Below are positions 27,401-40,143 of a stretch of 64,000 nt of DNA, piece after piece. The notes under the pieces were generated by a model that ran no database searches, was not told the origin of the DNA, and saw nothing but the letters and a program-made list of their open reading frames with translations. Each line of letters begins with the position of its first letter. Within the stretch, counting starts at the first letter, position 1. The stretch covers positions 58,432,001 to 58,496,000 of the forward strand of contig NC_134109.1 in assembly GCF_040939455.1 (NCBI RefSeq). Direction: 5' to 3'. Source of the stretch: Microcebus murinus (lineage: Eukaryota > Chordata > Mammalia > Primates > Cheirogaleidae). A program made the translations under genes and the position numbers.

Positions 27401-29519
27401 TGCCTTGAGGTAGCCTTGTTTGGGTTAAATCTGCTTGTTGTTCTATGACCTTCTTGTACCTGAATATTGATATCTTTCTCTAGGTTTGGTAAGTTCTCTG
27501 TTATTATTTCTTTGAATAAATTCTCTATCCCAATCTCTCTACCTCCTCTTTAAGGCCAATAACTCTTAGATTTGCTCTTTTGAGGCTATTTTCTAGATTT
27601 TGTAGGTGTGCTTTATTCTTGTTCTTTTTTCTTTTCTCTCTTCTGACTGTATTTTCAAATCACCTGTCTTCAAGCTCACTAATTATTTCTTCTGCTTGGG
27701 TCAATTCTGCTGTTGAGAGACTCTGATGCATTTCTCAGTTCATCAATTGAATTCTTAGGCTCTAGAATTTCTGCTTGATTTTTTTTTTATTATTTCAATC
27801 TCTTTGTTAAGTTTCTGACAGACTTCTAAATTCCTTCTGTGTTGTCCTGAAGTTCTTTGAGCTTCGTCAGGATAGCTTTTTGAATTTTTTGTCTGAAAGG
27901 TCACTTTTCTCTATCACTCCAGGATTGGTCACTGGTACCTTATTTAGTTTATTTGGTAAGGTCATGACTTCCTGGATGTTCTTGATGCTCGTGGATATTC
28001 ACTGATATCTAGACATTGAAGAGTTAGTATTATTCACAATCTGGGCTTGTTTGCACCTGTCCTTCTTGGGAAGGCTTTCCAGATATTCAAGGGGAATTGA
28101 GTGTTGTACTCTTAAGTCTCTGGTCACTGCAGCTATGTGAGCATTCAGGGTGCTCCAAGCCCAGTAATGCTGTGATTGTTGCAGACTCCTAGTGATACTG
28201 CCTCGCTGAGTTTGGGTAAGATATAAGAGAATTCCCTGGATTATCAGGCAAAGTCTCTCACTCTCTTCCCTCATTCTCTGTGCTGGGCTACTGAAGGTGG
28301 GGGAGGAGTGATGTGGGCACTCCCTTGTAGCCACTAGCACCAGGTCACACCTGAAGCCAGCCCAGTCTCATCCAAAACCTGTGGTGACTGTTGCCTGGCT
28401 ACTTCTGATGTTTATTCAAAGCCCAAGGGCGCTTTAGTCAGTAGGTGGTGAATTCTGCCAGGACTGAGTCCTTCTCTTAAAGGAAGCATATTTCCTTCTG
28501 GCCCAAGGTGGGTCCAGAAATGCCATCCAGGATCTAAGGCCTAGAGTCAAGGGCCTCAGGAGTCTGCTTTGTACTTTATTTTCTTATGGCTAAGCTGATA
28601 CCGAGTTGCAAAACAAAGTCCTATGATCTCTTCCCTTTCCTTTCCTTAGGTAGAAGAAGTCTCTCCCCGAGCTGCACTGCCTGTAATTGGGGAAGGGGTG
28701 GCACAGGCACTGGCTTGCCCACTGCTGCTGGTGTCTCACTGGGTCATGTGCACCCCAAATCCACTGGCTCTGAGCCAGCACAGCCACAGGAATTGCCCAA
28801 GAACTGCAGCCCTTGTAGCTCAACTGCCTTACAAATTTAGTCCAGGCCCCAGGCTGCTCTTTGTCTGCCAGTGCTGGGGCTAGGGGAACTTGGGCTTCAG
28901 GGTGGAGGATTTTCCTCTGGCCAGGCTAGTCAAAATGCTCCCTCCATAGGTACCGGCATTCTGCCCTGTGCTGTGTTCCCTGTGCCAGGGCAGTCCTGAA
29001 TTTAAATTCAAAGTTGCACAATCACTTCACTTTCCCTCCCCCAGGCACACGGATTCTCTGCACTGAGTATGCTGGTGTGGCACTGTGGGGAACAGGGCAG
29101 AGGTGGTGTAGGCAATGCAAGATTGTGTTTTCTGCCTTCTTCAGTGCCTCTTTCCTTGATACAATGTTAAAACCGGGTAGTATGATCTCTCACCTGATTT
29201 TTGCTTCTCCTGAAGGTGCTTGCTTGAATGGATAGTTGTTGAATTAGGTGTTCATGGGGAGGGGCGATTGCTGGAGGTTTCTATTTGGCCATCTTGCTCC
29301 ACACCCTCATCTCTCCATATATTTTTTCCCCCCACTGTTTTTGAGGCTTACCTTTGCACTCATTCTTCTGCATCATTTATGACATAATAAAACATACTAC
29401 TCAAGCTATGAAAAAATACTATGATTTTATTATTTTTAAATAAAAATTACAAATTGTAAATTTAAACACTGAAAAAAATTGAAAAACAGTAAAATTTGAA
29501 TATTAGAACTACAGATAAA

Positions 29520-29615
29520 GATGATAATGATAGCAGCCAACTTTACTGAGAACTCATATGTGCCTGGAATAGTGTGCTGGCATTTTATATGTACTAACTC
29601 AATAAAGATAATAAC
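29520..29615 (+). repeat. MIR fragment
   Basis: GATAATGATAGCAGCCAACT...CATATGTGCCTGGAATAGTG matches the MIR 5' part. Confidence 0.65.
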
Positions 29616-30454
29616 ATGGTAGAGAAAAGAGATGAAGACTAATCACCTCAACAGCTAGAAGTGGTGAGACAACTTATCAACTCAGAAAACAGATTTAGCC
29701 TTCCCTTAAATAAATGTAGAGTATAATAAAAAACTTCTGCTGGTCAACCAAAAGATATACAAACAGACACTTTCTGATCTTGTGTGGTGCCGTAGAATCC
29801 ATATTTAGAGACCATTGAAAATGGGAGAAGAAAACAACTGGGAGAAGAAACAAGAGATCAGTGTACTTGTTTCTTCTTTCTTCTTAAAGTTACAGATGAC
29901 TGAAAATAGAAGTGGTAAGGATGGGAATATAAATCAGGATCAAAGAAAGGAAAATAGTCAATGTCTTGAGAAAAATCATTAAAAGGTAGGCTTATTATAT
30001 ATGATAATCCACTTGATGAGAAGTTTTTTACATTATCTAATTTCATATTTACAAAACCCTATGAAGTAAGTAGAATTATCCCTGCAAAATCCAGGGGAGA
30101 AGTTGACCAGCAAATGCATTACAGGATATAGAAATGTGGGTTGGGAAGGGGAAAATATTGCTGGGAAAAAGTGAGATCAAAAGATATATAATATTTAGGT
30201 TTAAAATAAACAATTGGGAAGATAAGGGGAGCACTAACAAGATAAATTAAGCAATCAGAAATAAACCTCTCTTTAAAAACTGAATAAAAGATATAAAGTC
30301 ATAAAATTGTTAGATTTATTCAATACCTGTTTATTATACAGTTTTTTTTTTATCTAACATTGGGCTAGTCACATGAGAAACAATAACCAAAAAAAAAAAA
30401 AAAAAGACATGATCCTTTATCTCATAAACCTACAATCTTTTAGAGAAATAATAA

Positions 30455-30655
30455 TAGTATCTATTTATTTATTTATTTGCCTATCATTGTGCTGAGTGCT
30501 ATACACACATCTCATTGAATCTTTAAAACATCACTGTAAGGCAGGTCTCATTGCTCCAACCCAACTAATGGGGATAGCATCATTTAAAGAAGCTAGGTAA
30601 ACTTCCCAAAGTCATATGGGAAGTTAGTACAAGAGCAGGATTTTAATTCTAAAGT
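30455..30655 (+). repeat. MIR SINE
   Basis: CATTGTGCTGAGTGCTATAC, CTCATTGAATCTTTAAAACA, AAACTTCCCAAAGTCATATG and AAGAGCAGGATTTTAATTC are MIR landmarks in order. Confidence 0.75.
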
Positions 30656-32794
30656 CCTTAAATACTACTAACTGCTTTTAAAAAGACTTTCAATTATGAA
30701 ATATTTAGAAATGAAACAAATCAAACATAAAGTGGGACATGAAATGCTTTATGTTAATTTATATTTTGTCTTGTTCCTCATGCAATATGACATGACAAAG
30801 TAATACAAATAACAAGGCATTTGGTACATTGGAAAGACCTAAGAATAAGTATCTTGTCATACATAGACCTGAGATAACCTTTAAAGGACTGTTAGTCTTG
30901 GGTGATTGGAGAAAAGTAGGAGAACATTTGAGACTTTGAGTCACAGCAAAAAGAAAGCCCCAAATGCAGTAAAAAATGAAGGAACCACAAGGAATTCACT
31001 CAAGCTAGACTTGCAAATATGTTTTGAGATAATGTATGTATAGGAGGGTGCTTGAAGATCATGTTGGAATGGCCATAGTAGGATGTCAAAAATGCCACAG
31101 GCTACACTTGTCTGGACTAACCTGAAAATTAAATGTATGACATCCATGGTTGTTTAATAGCATTAGTAGTCTATAGAAGCTAACATATTTTATTCACAAA
31201 ATATGGTCCGAGACCAAAATAATCAGAAAAGTTAAGCCAGTGGACTTGAAAATAAGTATTTTTTAATTGAGTGTCATGTCAACATTAGATTTTCTCAAAT
31301 TCCTCTTTTAAAACATGAATTTATTTTCATGCCACAAAAAGGATGTGCATAAAAATGTGAAGATAAAATGTATATATTCAAATCATCTACAGATTCAAAT
31401 ATGCAAAGGATAAATCAAAGATAACCTATGCATTTAGAGAAAAATCAACCTACACTCTCTTCTCATCACCAGTGCTCTGCCCTCACTGATGTGCACCATT
31501 AGGAGTTGCAAGAATGAGGGAGCCAATCAGAGATCTAGTGGGTGAAAGATAAAGTATGCTAAGTTTCTAGGTTATATTTAAGAAAAGAAGGGTAAGACAA
31601 TGTACCCAGTAGGAGTAAAGATACCCACTATGTACTGCGTTATGTTATAGTAAGATATGTGGCAAATGGGCACTATCTTAAGATAACATTTGCCTGTACC
31701 AGAAAGGAGCTGGCTAGAGAACTGAGGAAAAGTCAACAGGAAGAGAAGCACCAGATCTGAAACTGAGCCTGTCTCCTGGATGTAGGTAAAGTGAGCAACT
31801 ACTATGGTCACATCTGGACAAGAGTAAAGTACCGCGTTGGCAATGCAGGGTTCTCATATAAAACTGTTCATGCCACTCATGCCTTCTGTATATTCTCTGT
31901 GAGTTCTAAAGGTCAGCCAATGACTTCAGAAATGGGATATCAGGGCAGAGAAAATATCACTTTTACTACCTCATAGCAGGACCTCCCCTCCACATGGTCA
32001 TTTACATGTATTAAAAGAGAAAATGCAGAGAGAAAGTTAGGGCTGAATAGACTAAACATATAGTTAGTGCTTAACAAATGTTACTTTAGTGCTACTATTC
32101 CCCAAGATTATCAGAGTGATTTGGAACAAGACATTTGAAGGACCTATCATGTGGCTTTTGTTCACCACTATGACTAGCATGTCTACAGAAAGATGTTGAG
32201 ACTCTAAGATTTAGGAGGGTGCTTTTGCCTTATGTTTTTTTGCTGACATAGCAAGCCTACCCTAGCCCCAGCCTTATAAGTGTTACACTAACCACATCCC
32301 TTAATGAGCATGCTCCCTTTATATATGTTCAATAATCCTTAAGTTCCTTTGCAAGGTTTTCCCAGGATAGTCACTGCCTTGAAGGCTGAATGTCATTCTG
32401 CCCAATGAACCCTGTGATTAATTCATGTTCTAACAGTTTCTGCTGCTATTTTACTCAGTTCCAGATACCTTTTGCTGTGGAAATACATATCCATGCTTAA
32501 CCTGTACAACTCTTTTCTTTATCTGACTTAGCAAGGTTAATAATCCCATAAGACAACCCTCATCAGGCATGACTTCAATTGATATTCCCTGCCACATGGA
32601 CTTGTTATTGCTAATCTAGTTACCAATATATTTTACTCTTTTGACAGAAAATTCTTTTCTCAACCTTAATTATGATTAGTCACACATATCTTAAGCTCTC
32701 CAAGAAGGAAAAAAATGTCATAGCTGTTATTGGTGATTTTTTTATGTAACTACTTTAAATACTATATGCTGAAAGACACAATAATTAAAAAGTA

Positions 32795-32990
32795 ATAATA
32801 ATCAACCTTACGGAGTGCTTACTATGGTGCCATGATCTTCTCTAAGCACTTTACCTGTATTAAGGCATCTACACCTTGTAGCAACCATATAAAATAAGAT
32901 TATTATTCCCACTATACAGATAAGAAAATAGGCACAAAGAGGTTACCTAACTTACACACAATCACACTGCTTAAGTGTTAGAAATAGCAA
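32795..32990 (+). repeat. MIR SINE
   Basis: GGAGTGCTTACTATGGTGCC, TCTAAGCACTTTACCTGTAT, CACTATACAGATAAGAAAAT and AGAGGTTACCTAACTTACAC are the MIR layout. Confidence 0.82.
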
Positions 32991-33096
32991 AAGAAGAGAC
33001 AAGACAAATCCAGAGAAAGAATAGATAGACCAAAGGTAAAAACTTATATATATTAATAGAATGATGCTGAGATAATAGGTTTAAAAATATGGTTAG

Positions 33097-33508
33097 TGTA
33101 TTGGTTTCCGATGTCTGCTGTAACAAATTATCACAAACTGGTGGCTTAAAACAACACAGATTTACTCTTTGATAGTTATGGAGGCCAGGAGTGCAAAGTC
33201 AAGGTGTCAGCAAGGCTGGTTCCTTCTGGAGGCTATGAGAGAGAAAACATTCCTGCCTTACTCCTAGCAGTCATCAATCATTGGCATTCTTTGGTTTGTA
33301 GCTGCATAACTCCAATCTCTGCCTTCACCTTCCCACAACTTTCTTCTGTTTCTTATAAAAGTATTTGTTATTGAACTAAAAGTCCACCCCACCCTAATCC
33401 AAGACCTTTACCTCAATTACATCTACAGAGACCCTTATTCCAAATAAGGTCACATTCTGAGATTCTGAGTAAACCTATCTTTTGGGGGCTTTAATTCAAC
33501 ACATTACA
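33097..33508 (-). mobile_element. Solo MLT1-type LTR (MaLR)
   Basis: Begins TGTATTGGTTTCCGATGTCT and ends TTCAACACATTACA, in antisense orientation, with ACTGGTGGCTTAAAACAACA and CAAATAAGGTCACATTCTGA inside. Perfect 5-base duplication GTTAG at 33092-33096 and 33509-33513. No internal retroviral part. Confidence 0.9.
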
Positions 33509-33513
33509 GTTAG

Positions 33514-34430
33514 ACCGTATTATTCACCATTGTTTAATTGCTGTAATAAACAGCCCTAATATCTCAGATACTTAACTGACAAAAATTTATCTTTTGTTCA
33601 CATCATAGGTCAACATGGGTGCAATAGGCCTTTTGACATTCTGGTGAATTCTTTGGACCTGTTCTCAGAATAATTATTTTAAAGGCATAAACATAATACA
33701 GACAATACATAAGATTACAAACATAATAGAAAAGAGTACAATAAATAAATAAAATACACAAGATTACAAATGAAAACAATTATGAAATTTAGGTGCCAAA
33801 ATATTAAAAAATAAAATAGCAACATATGCTTCTTTAATAAGGCATTTAAACAAAATCTAGAAATGTATCAGGCAATTATGATAATTTCAACTACTTATAG
33901 TTGTTAAGACAGTTTGTCTTTAAGGCTTAAGGTAAACTATAACAACTTAAGGCAAACTATAACAATTACCCTATGACCCTGTGATAAGAAAAAATCTGTG
34001 AATTCAAAGTCATTGGTTGGGATTTTGCCTTCAATCATAACTGAAGATAACGCTAACTTTTGGATAAAAGAGGAATAAATATGTAATTAGTGTTCCATGT
34101 TCACATTTGTGGACTCCCTGATTTCCATCCATAAATTCTTTAGGGGCTCTGTGGATCCCAGAATAGGAACTCCTAATCTGGTGGCTCTGGCATTCCTTAT
34201 GTCTCAAAGTCCTGTCCTGTATTCTCTGCATCTTGTCAGCAGACAGGGAAGAGAGAACACAGAGAACCATGCAGGAGGTTTTAGAGGCTAAGCCTGGAAA
34301 TGGTGCACATCACTTCTGCCCACATTTCATTGGTCAAAATTCAGTCATATGCCCCCAACTAACTGTAAGAGAAGCTGAAACTAAATCACCAATACTAACA
34401 GAAGCCCACGTGTCTAAGGTCTGATAATAT
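33514..34430. other. Intergenic DNA
   Basis: Holds a 2 x 20-bp direct repeat (33926-33965). No gene recognised. Confidence 0.5.
33926..33965. repeat. 20-bp direct repeat, two units
   Basis: CTTAAGGTAAACTATAACAA followed at once by CTTAAGGCAAACTATAACAA. An inverted partial copy (AGTTTGTCTTTAAG) lies just upstream at about 33911. Confidence 0.85.
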
Positions 34431-35803
34431 GCCCCCACTATTCCCCATGCAGGAAGGACCTAAATTCACTGAGAGACAACTATGTGTTCTCACAATCCTT
34501 TTGGGAAAAAAAAGACTCTTAAACAAGATGTCTTCACAATCAGAGATGATTTTACATTCAAAAATAGAAGAAGACCAATACTACAAAAGACAAGTATATT
34601 CAGTAAATAGAATTTACTCCAGGCTAAATAAAGGTAAGACAGACTTTTAAATGAATACTTTTAATATCTTCAAAAAGAGATAAAGGAGAAAATCAACAAG
34701 CAAGCAAAAATAGAAGGTAATGATATAGGAAAGATAGTTAAGAAAAATAACCAATTAGACATCTGAGAAATAAAAACTATATTTGAAACTTTAAAAACTC
34801 AGAAGATGAGCTAAATAGAAAACTAAATACAGATGAGAAGCAAATTAGTGAGCTTGAAGATGGAATTGAGGAAGGCTTCCAGCACCAAGATATAAAATAT
34901 AAAAGAAATGTTACGAGATATTTAGGATACATCTTTTCAGGAGGAAAGGGAATGGTGAGTGGGCTTATCTTAAGAGAGAAAGACTAACAATTTCCCAGAA
35001 TTAAAACAAAAGACCCATGCCTTCATATTTTAAAAGTTTATGAAATGCTGAACAAAATTAACTTTCAAAAACTCCATATGGGGAGGAAGGAGGAATAAAT
35101 GGGAAGAGCATAGGTGATTTTTAGGGCAGTGAAAATACTCTGTATGATACTATAATGGTAGATACATATCATTATACATTTGTCCAAACCCATAGAATGT
35201 ACAATGCCAAGAATGAAGCCTAATATAAACTATGGACTTTGGGTGACTATGCTGTGTCAATGTAGAATGGCCAATTACAACAAATGTGCCACTTTTTGGT
35301 GGGGGTTGTTGATAATGGGGAAGGCTATGCATGTGCAGAGGCAGGGAGTATATGAAAAAATCTCTGTAACTTTCTCTCAATTTTACTATGAACCTAAAAC
35401 TGCTCTAACAAAATAAAATCTTTAATGAAAAATAAAAATCACACTTAACTCCAAAGTCTTTTGGAGGAGATGAAATATATTCATTGCATCCCAGCTATAG
35501 GCAACTGGATTTATGAAGCTGTTAATAATTTTTTAAAAAACCCAAACTCCATATCTAAACCCATGATGAAACTTGTGAAAAATAAATTATCTAATGTCCA
35601 TAGGGAAAACATAGACTACTATAAGGAATGAGAAAATATTGTCATCAGATTTCTCATCAGTAACATTGAGTTCTAGAAAACAATAGGAAAATACGTTCAA
35701 AGTACTGAAGAAGAATAACAACAACAACAAAAACCCCTTCAAATGTAGACATCTTTGCCAAGTCAATCTATCACTCAAGAGTGATGACCAAGTAAATCTT
35801 CAA

Positions 35804-36135
35804 GCCGGGCACAGTGACCCACGCCTGTAATCCTAGCACTCTGGGAGGCCAAGGCGGGCAGATTGTTTGAGCTCAGGAGCTGGAGACCAGCCTGAGCAAG
35901 AGTGAGATCCTGTCTCTACTAAAAGTAGAAAAAAAAATTAGCTGGGCAACTAAAAATAGAAAAAGTTAGCCAGGTGTGGTAGTGTGCACCTATAGTCCCA
36001 GCTATTCATGAGGCTGAGGCAGGAGGATTACCTGGGCCCAGGAGTTTGAAATTGCTGTGAGCTAGGGTGATGCCATGGCACTCTAGCCTGGGTAACAGAG
36101 CAAGACTCTGTTTAAAAAAAAAAAAAAAAAAAAAA
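35804..36135 (+). mobile_element. Alu with internal duplication, older
   Basis: GCCGGGCACAGTGACCCACG to a 22-base A tail. The middle carries a repeated linker (AAAGTAGAAAAAAAAATTAG then CTAAAAATAGAAAAAGTTAG). A target duplication is likely between 35791-35802 and 36477-36488, which spans this Alu plus the next one. Confidence 0.93.
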
Positions 36136-36464
36136 GCCGGGCGTGGTGGCTCATGCCTGTAATCCTAGCTCTCTGGGAGGCCAAGGCGGACAGATTGCTC
36201 GAGGTCAGGAGTTCGAAACCAGCCTGAGCAAGAGCGAGACCCCGTCTCTACTATAAATAGAAAGAAATTAATTGGCCAACTAATATATACAAAAAATTAG
36301 CCAGGCATGGTGGCGAATGCCTGTAGTCCCAGCTACTTGGGAGGCTGAGGCAGGAGGATTGCTTGAGCCAGGAGTTTGAGGTTGCTGTGAGCTAGGCTGA
36401 CACCACGGCACTCACTCTAGCCTGGGCAACAAAGCGAGACTCTGTCTCAAAAAAAAAAAAAAAA
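36136..36464 (+). mobile_element. Lemur-type Alu nested in the preceding Alu's tail
   Basis: GCCGGGCGTGGTGGCTCATG begins exactly where the first Alu's A-run ends, has the TTAATTGGCCAACTAAT segment and its own A tail. It is less diverged than its neighbour, so it inserted later into the poly-A tract. Confidence 0.95.
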
Positions 36465-36599
36465 GAAAAGAAGAAGAATAAATTTTCAGATACATAAGAA
36501 TACAAAAAGATCAATACCCACAGATCTTAGCTTTAAAATGTTTGGAGTAGATTTTTGTGACTACAGTTCTCAAAGCAAATTTTGTTTCAGAACCACTCT

Positions 36600-37050
36600 T
36601 TTTTTTATTATAATTTCAGAGTATTACAGGGGTACAAATGCTTTGGTTATATAAATTGCCTTTGCACCACCCAACAAGTGTGTCCATCCCCAAACAGTAC
36701 ACACTACATCTGTTAGGTATGGATTTACCCATTCTTTCCTCTCCCCTGACACCTGCCTGACACCCTATGAATGTTACTTCCCATATGTGCACATTAGTGT
36801 TGATCAATTAGTACCAATTTGATGGTGAGTACATGTGGTGTTTGTTTTTCCATTCTTGTTATACTTTACTTAGAAGAATGGGCTCCAGCTCCATCCAGGA
36901 TAATATAAAAGGTAGTTCATCATTTTTTTTTATGGCTGAGTAATACTACATGGTATACATATATCACATTCTGTTAATCTACTCATGTATTGGTGACCAC
37001 TTGGGTTGTTTCCACATCTTTGCAATTGTGAATTGTGCTGCCACAAATAT
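36600..37050 (-). mobile_element. L1 3' end fragment
   Basis: T-run, then GAGTATTACAGGGGTACAAA, GGTGAGTACATGTGGTGTTT, ATGGCTGAGTAATACTACAT, GACCACTTGGGTTGTTTCCA: antisense L1 3' UTR and the end of ORF2. Confidence 0.88.
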
Positions 37051-37379
37051 CTCTATTATTAATTTATAATTTATACCTCTTTTAAAATATTTTTATTTAC
37101 CCTATAGTTTATAATATATATCTTTAGTTTATTATAGTCTACTTTCAAATATTTTATTGCTTCATGTGTAGAGTAGAAACATTACAACTATGTATTTACC
37201 ATTCCTACCTCCCAATTTTGGTACTATGTTATCACACATTCCTTTTACATATGCTATAAACCCACAATAATTTGTCACTATATTTGTTTTAGACAGTCAA
37301 TTACGTCTAGGGAAAATAAAAATAAGAAAAAATATCTTCCATATATCACTTCAGCCATTTCTTAAGATCTTCATTTCAT

Positions 37380-37880
37380 TGTGTAGATAAAAGTTTCTTT
37401 CTGGTATCATAGTCCTTTTGCCTGAAGAACTTCCTTTAACATTTCTTATAGTGCAGTTCTGCTAATAATGAATTACATTAGTTTTGTTCTCCTTTAAAAA
37501 TCTTTATTTCTGGCCGGGCGCGGTGGCTCAAGCCTGTAATCCTAGCACTCTGGGAGGCCGAGGCGGGCGGATTGCTCGAGGTCAGGAGTTCGAAACCAGC
37601 CTGAGCAAGAGCAAGACCCCGTCTCTACTATAAATAGAAAGAAATTAATTGGCCAACTAACATATATATATATAAAATTAGCCGGGCATGGTGGCGCATG
37701 CCTGTAGTCCCAGCTACTCGGGAGGCTGAGGCAGAAGGATTGCTTGAGCCCAGGAGTTTGAGGTTGCTGTGAGCTAGGCTGACGCCACGGCACTCACTCT
37801 AGCCTGTGCAACAAAGTGAGACTCTGTCTCAAAAAAAAAAAAAAAAAAAAAATCTTTATTTCTCCTTCACTTTTGAAATG
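37380..37880 (-). repeat. Old L1 fragment split by an Alu
   Basis: CCTGAAGAACTTCCTTTAAC...TATAGTGCAGTTCTGCTAAT and, after the Alu, TCTTTATTTCTCCTTCACTT. The same module as at 2110 and 27090. Confidence 0.65.
37512..37847 (+). mobile_element. Lemur-type Alu, full length, young-looking
   Basis: GGCCGGGCGCGGTGGCTCAA to a clean A tail, with AATTAATTGGCCAACTAAC. Perfect 16-base duplication AAAAATCTTTATTTCT at 37496-37511 and 37848-37863. Confidence 0.97.
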
Positions 37881-38164
37881 GAGATGTGGAGTCTAATTTC
37901 TCATCCCTTGAGTGTTGGCCATAGTTAACTTGGTTCTAACAAATAGAATCAGATGGAAGTTACAATGTGTACCTTGAGAGACTAGGTCCTAAAAGGTATT
38001 GTGGCTTATGTCTTTCTGAGTTTCTCCAAAGTGTGTGACAGAACACCAAGCAAAGCCACTCCTGAATTTCTGAATTTCGGCCACAAAAACTATGAGATAA
38101 CAAATGTTCATTGTTTTAAGCCATTGAGGTGAGTTATTACACAGCAGTATGTAACTATTGAGGT
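37880..38164 (+). repeat. Old MaLR-type LTR, 5'-incomplete
   Basis: TATGAGATAACAAATGTTCA, TTGTTTTAAGCCATTGAGGT and ACACAGCAGTATGTAACTAT are the 3' end of an MLT1-like LTR. Confidence 0.6.
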
Positions 38165-39800
38165 TCTCTAAGCTTCTTGGATCTGTAGTTTGATGTCCTG
38201 TATCATTTTCTGAAATTCCTGTCATCATCTCTTGATATATCTCTTTGCCCCATTCTCTCTCAATTCTCCTTTTAGAATTCCAATTATATGTATCTCAGAC
38301 TGTATAACTTTGTCCTATAATGCCTAGATGCCCTATCTGTAGTTTTCAAAACTTACCAAATCAGCCTTATCATGCTCACCTTAAGACACCAATCCCATCA
38401 GAATAGCACTCCCTTCTCTGAGGGAAGCCATAGGGCTGGTTCCTGTAATCGCATACATTTTAATAATTCTAAACTCTTCCTTTTGTTCCCCCAGCCCTAG
38501 AGGGGTTAACTTCTTCCTGATATGTTATTGTTTCCTGTTACCTTCTTCTATATTTTATTGTTTTCTTATTGCCTTTTGAGTTAATTAATATCTTATCCTA
38601 ATTAACAATATTTGTATTAACTTTTCTCTATTCAAATAACAGGTAAGGCTTCTGTTTCCTGACTAAACCTTGAATGATACAGAAATTGGTACAATGAGTA
38701 TCAGTAAGTAAATCCTCAAAGAATGGGACTTTGAAATTGGTTTAGTCATGTCCTTGGGCTTGATCACACTGCTAAGGTCCTTGCTAATAGAAAATAGAAT
38801 GTTGTGATCCATTGCAGGAAAAGTATGTACAAGTTGTAGGAATAGTTTAGTAAAGGAGTAAATAAGCTCTTTAAAAAAAATTTTTTTTTATGAGGAAAGA
38901 CTTCCCAGAAAAGATTTTCTAACTGGAGTTTGAAGATGGAAAAGGAGTTTCCCAAGCAGATACGAGGCAGAAGGCATAAACAAAAGCATGGAGGCAAGAC
39001 ATGGTAAAGTTTTGAAGAAATAAAAGCAGTTTCAGAAGCATTAAGCATCAGACAGTTTGTGGCAGAAAATAAGGCTGGAAATTTAGGTAAAGGCCAGAAT
39101 ATGAGAAGAGCCTTAAATGTCATTTCAAGGAACTTGGACTTATGCATCAGGTGATAGGAAGCCAGATATGACAAATACCATTTATTTTTCCTTTTTTGCA
39201 TTAGAAAAAATTTGAATTCTCATACATGCAACAAACATCAGTTAAGCAAATATAATACCTCAAGCATTTTGCTGAGCACTGGATTATTGAATTGAGTTGT
39301 GCCACTAAAGTTCATCATAAAAAACATTTTTTTTGATAAGGTAGATAGCCTAGATTTTATTTATAGTTTCTATCCTCCCAGTTGATTTTTCGCATAAGCT
39401 TGTAGGACAGTATTTCTAACTCTGTTGCTAATGCCAACACCAACACTTTGAATCATTTCTGCCAGGCAGCAGATTTTTCAGCAACCCGTTTCATAAACTG
39501 TAATTAGTTTTCTATAAAGGGCAAATTATTTCCTTTATTCCTTTTCTAAATTTCATAGCTTTTATTATATTTTTGTTATACATACATACATACAATATCT
39601 ATAAATTTCTATTTGGAGTTAGCCCAAAGGAATCCATATCTTTTCAGCCTACAAACTCTTCTATTTAGAATAGAATTTGCTACTAAAAGAAGAAAATGAG
39701 AAAAATTTCCAAAATGAAGGTAATAGGCATCAGGAAGGAATAAGAAAGGTCTTAGAAAGAAGAAATAATGCACAAAAGAGTTAACAAATTCAAAGTATTA
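38165..39800. other. Intergenic DNA
   Basis: AT-rich; the stretch around 38640-38690 (CTGACTAAACCTTGAATGAT) hints at another LTR end. No gene recognised. Confidence 0.45.
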
Positions 39801-40141
39801 CAAGTTTAGTATCCCTTATCCAAAATGCCTAGGAGTAGAAGTGTTTCAGATTTCTTTTTTTCTTTTTTTAAATATTTGCTTATATACAATGAGATATCTT
39901 GGGGATAGTACCCAACTCTAAACATGAAATTTATTTATATTTCATATAAATCTTATACAAACAGACTAAAGGTAATTTTATATAATATTTTCAACAATTT
40001 GTACATGGAACAAAGTTTTGACTGTGACCCATCATGTGAGGTCAGGTGTGTAATTTTCCCCTAATGGTGCTGGTGCTCAAAATGCTTTGGAATTTGGAGC
40101 ATTTTGGATTTCACATTTTCAGATTAGGGATATTCAACCTA
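39801..40141 (+). mobile_element. Tigger-type MITE (TcMar-Tigger)
   Basis: TTTAGTATCCCTTATCCAAA at the left and GATTAGGGATATTCAACCT at the right are imperfect inverted termini, each next to TA (39799-39800, 40142-40143). Inside are GAGATATCTTGGGGATAGTA and GGAATTTGGAGCATTTTGGA. Non-coding, old. Confidence 0.85.
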
Positions 40142-40143
40142 TA

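Larger units (their letters stand above)
22110..29312 (-). mobile_element. Nearly full-length but decayed L1 (L1MA/PB-like), Alu-interrupted
   Basis: Read on the minus strand it runs from a 5' end at ~29306 (GGGTGTGGAGCAAGATGGCC, the L1 start with its YY1 site), through a GC-richer 5' UTR (~27900-29300), an ORF1-side region (~26750-27900), ORF2 (~22900-26700) and a 3' UTR to ~22110. ORF2 shows endonuclease/RT-side pieces such as [17 protein letters not shown] text at 24625-24888 ([28 protein letters not shown]) and a C-terminal piece at 22888-23130. All frames are broken by stops and shifts. About 6.9 kb without the Alu at 22508-22788. A possible weak target duplication (TCTCCAT) lies at the two ends. 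Confidence 0.88.
29313..33091. other. Intergenic DNA with MIR copies
   Basis: Contains MIR fragments (listed), short poly-T/poly-A runs near 30342 and 30392, and an ATTT run near 30462. No gene recognised. Confidence 0.55.
34660..36540 (+). repeat. Old L1M/HAL1-like fragments, Alu-interrupted
   Basis: 34660-35090 reads like an ORF1-type region (GAAGCAAATTAGTGAGCTTG). 35090-35410 is an L1M 3' end (TGGTGGGGGTTGTTGATAAT, GAACCTAAAACTGCTCTAAC). 35640-35790 resumes old L1 text (AATGTAGACATCTTTGCCAA) and continues after the two Alus (TTTTCAGATACATAAGAATA). Subfamily uncertain; no intact frame. Confidence 0.6.

Noticed and set aside
28586..29235. Clustered GC-richer open frames on both strands
   Set aside because: They fall in the L1 5' UTR, which is GC-rich and noncoding.
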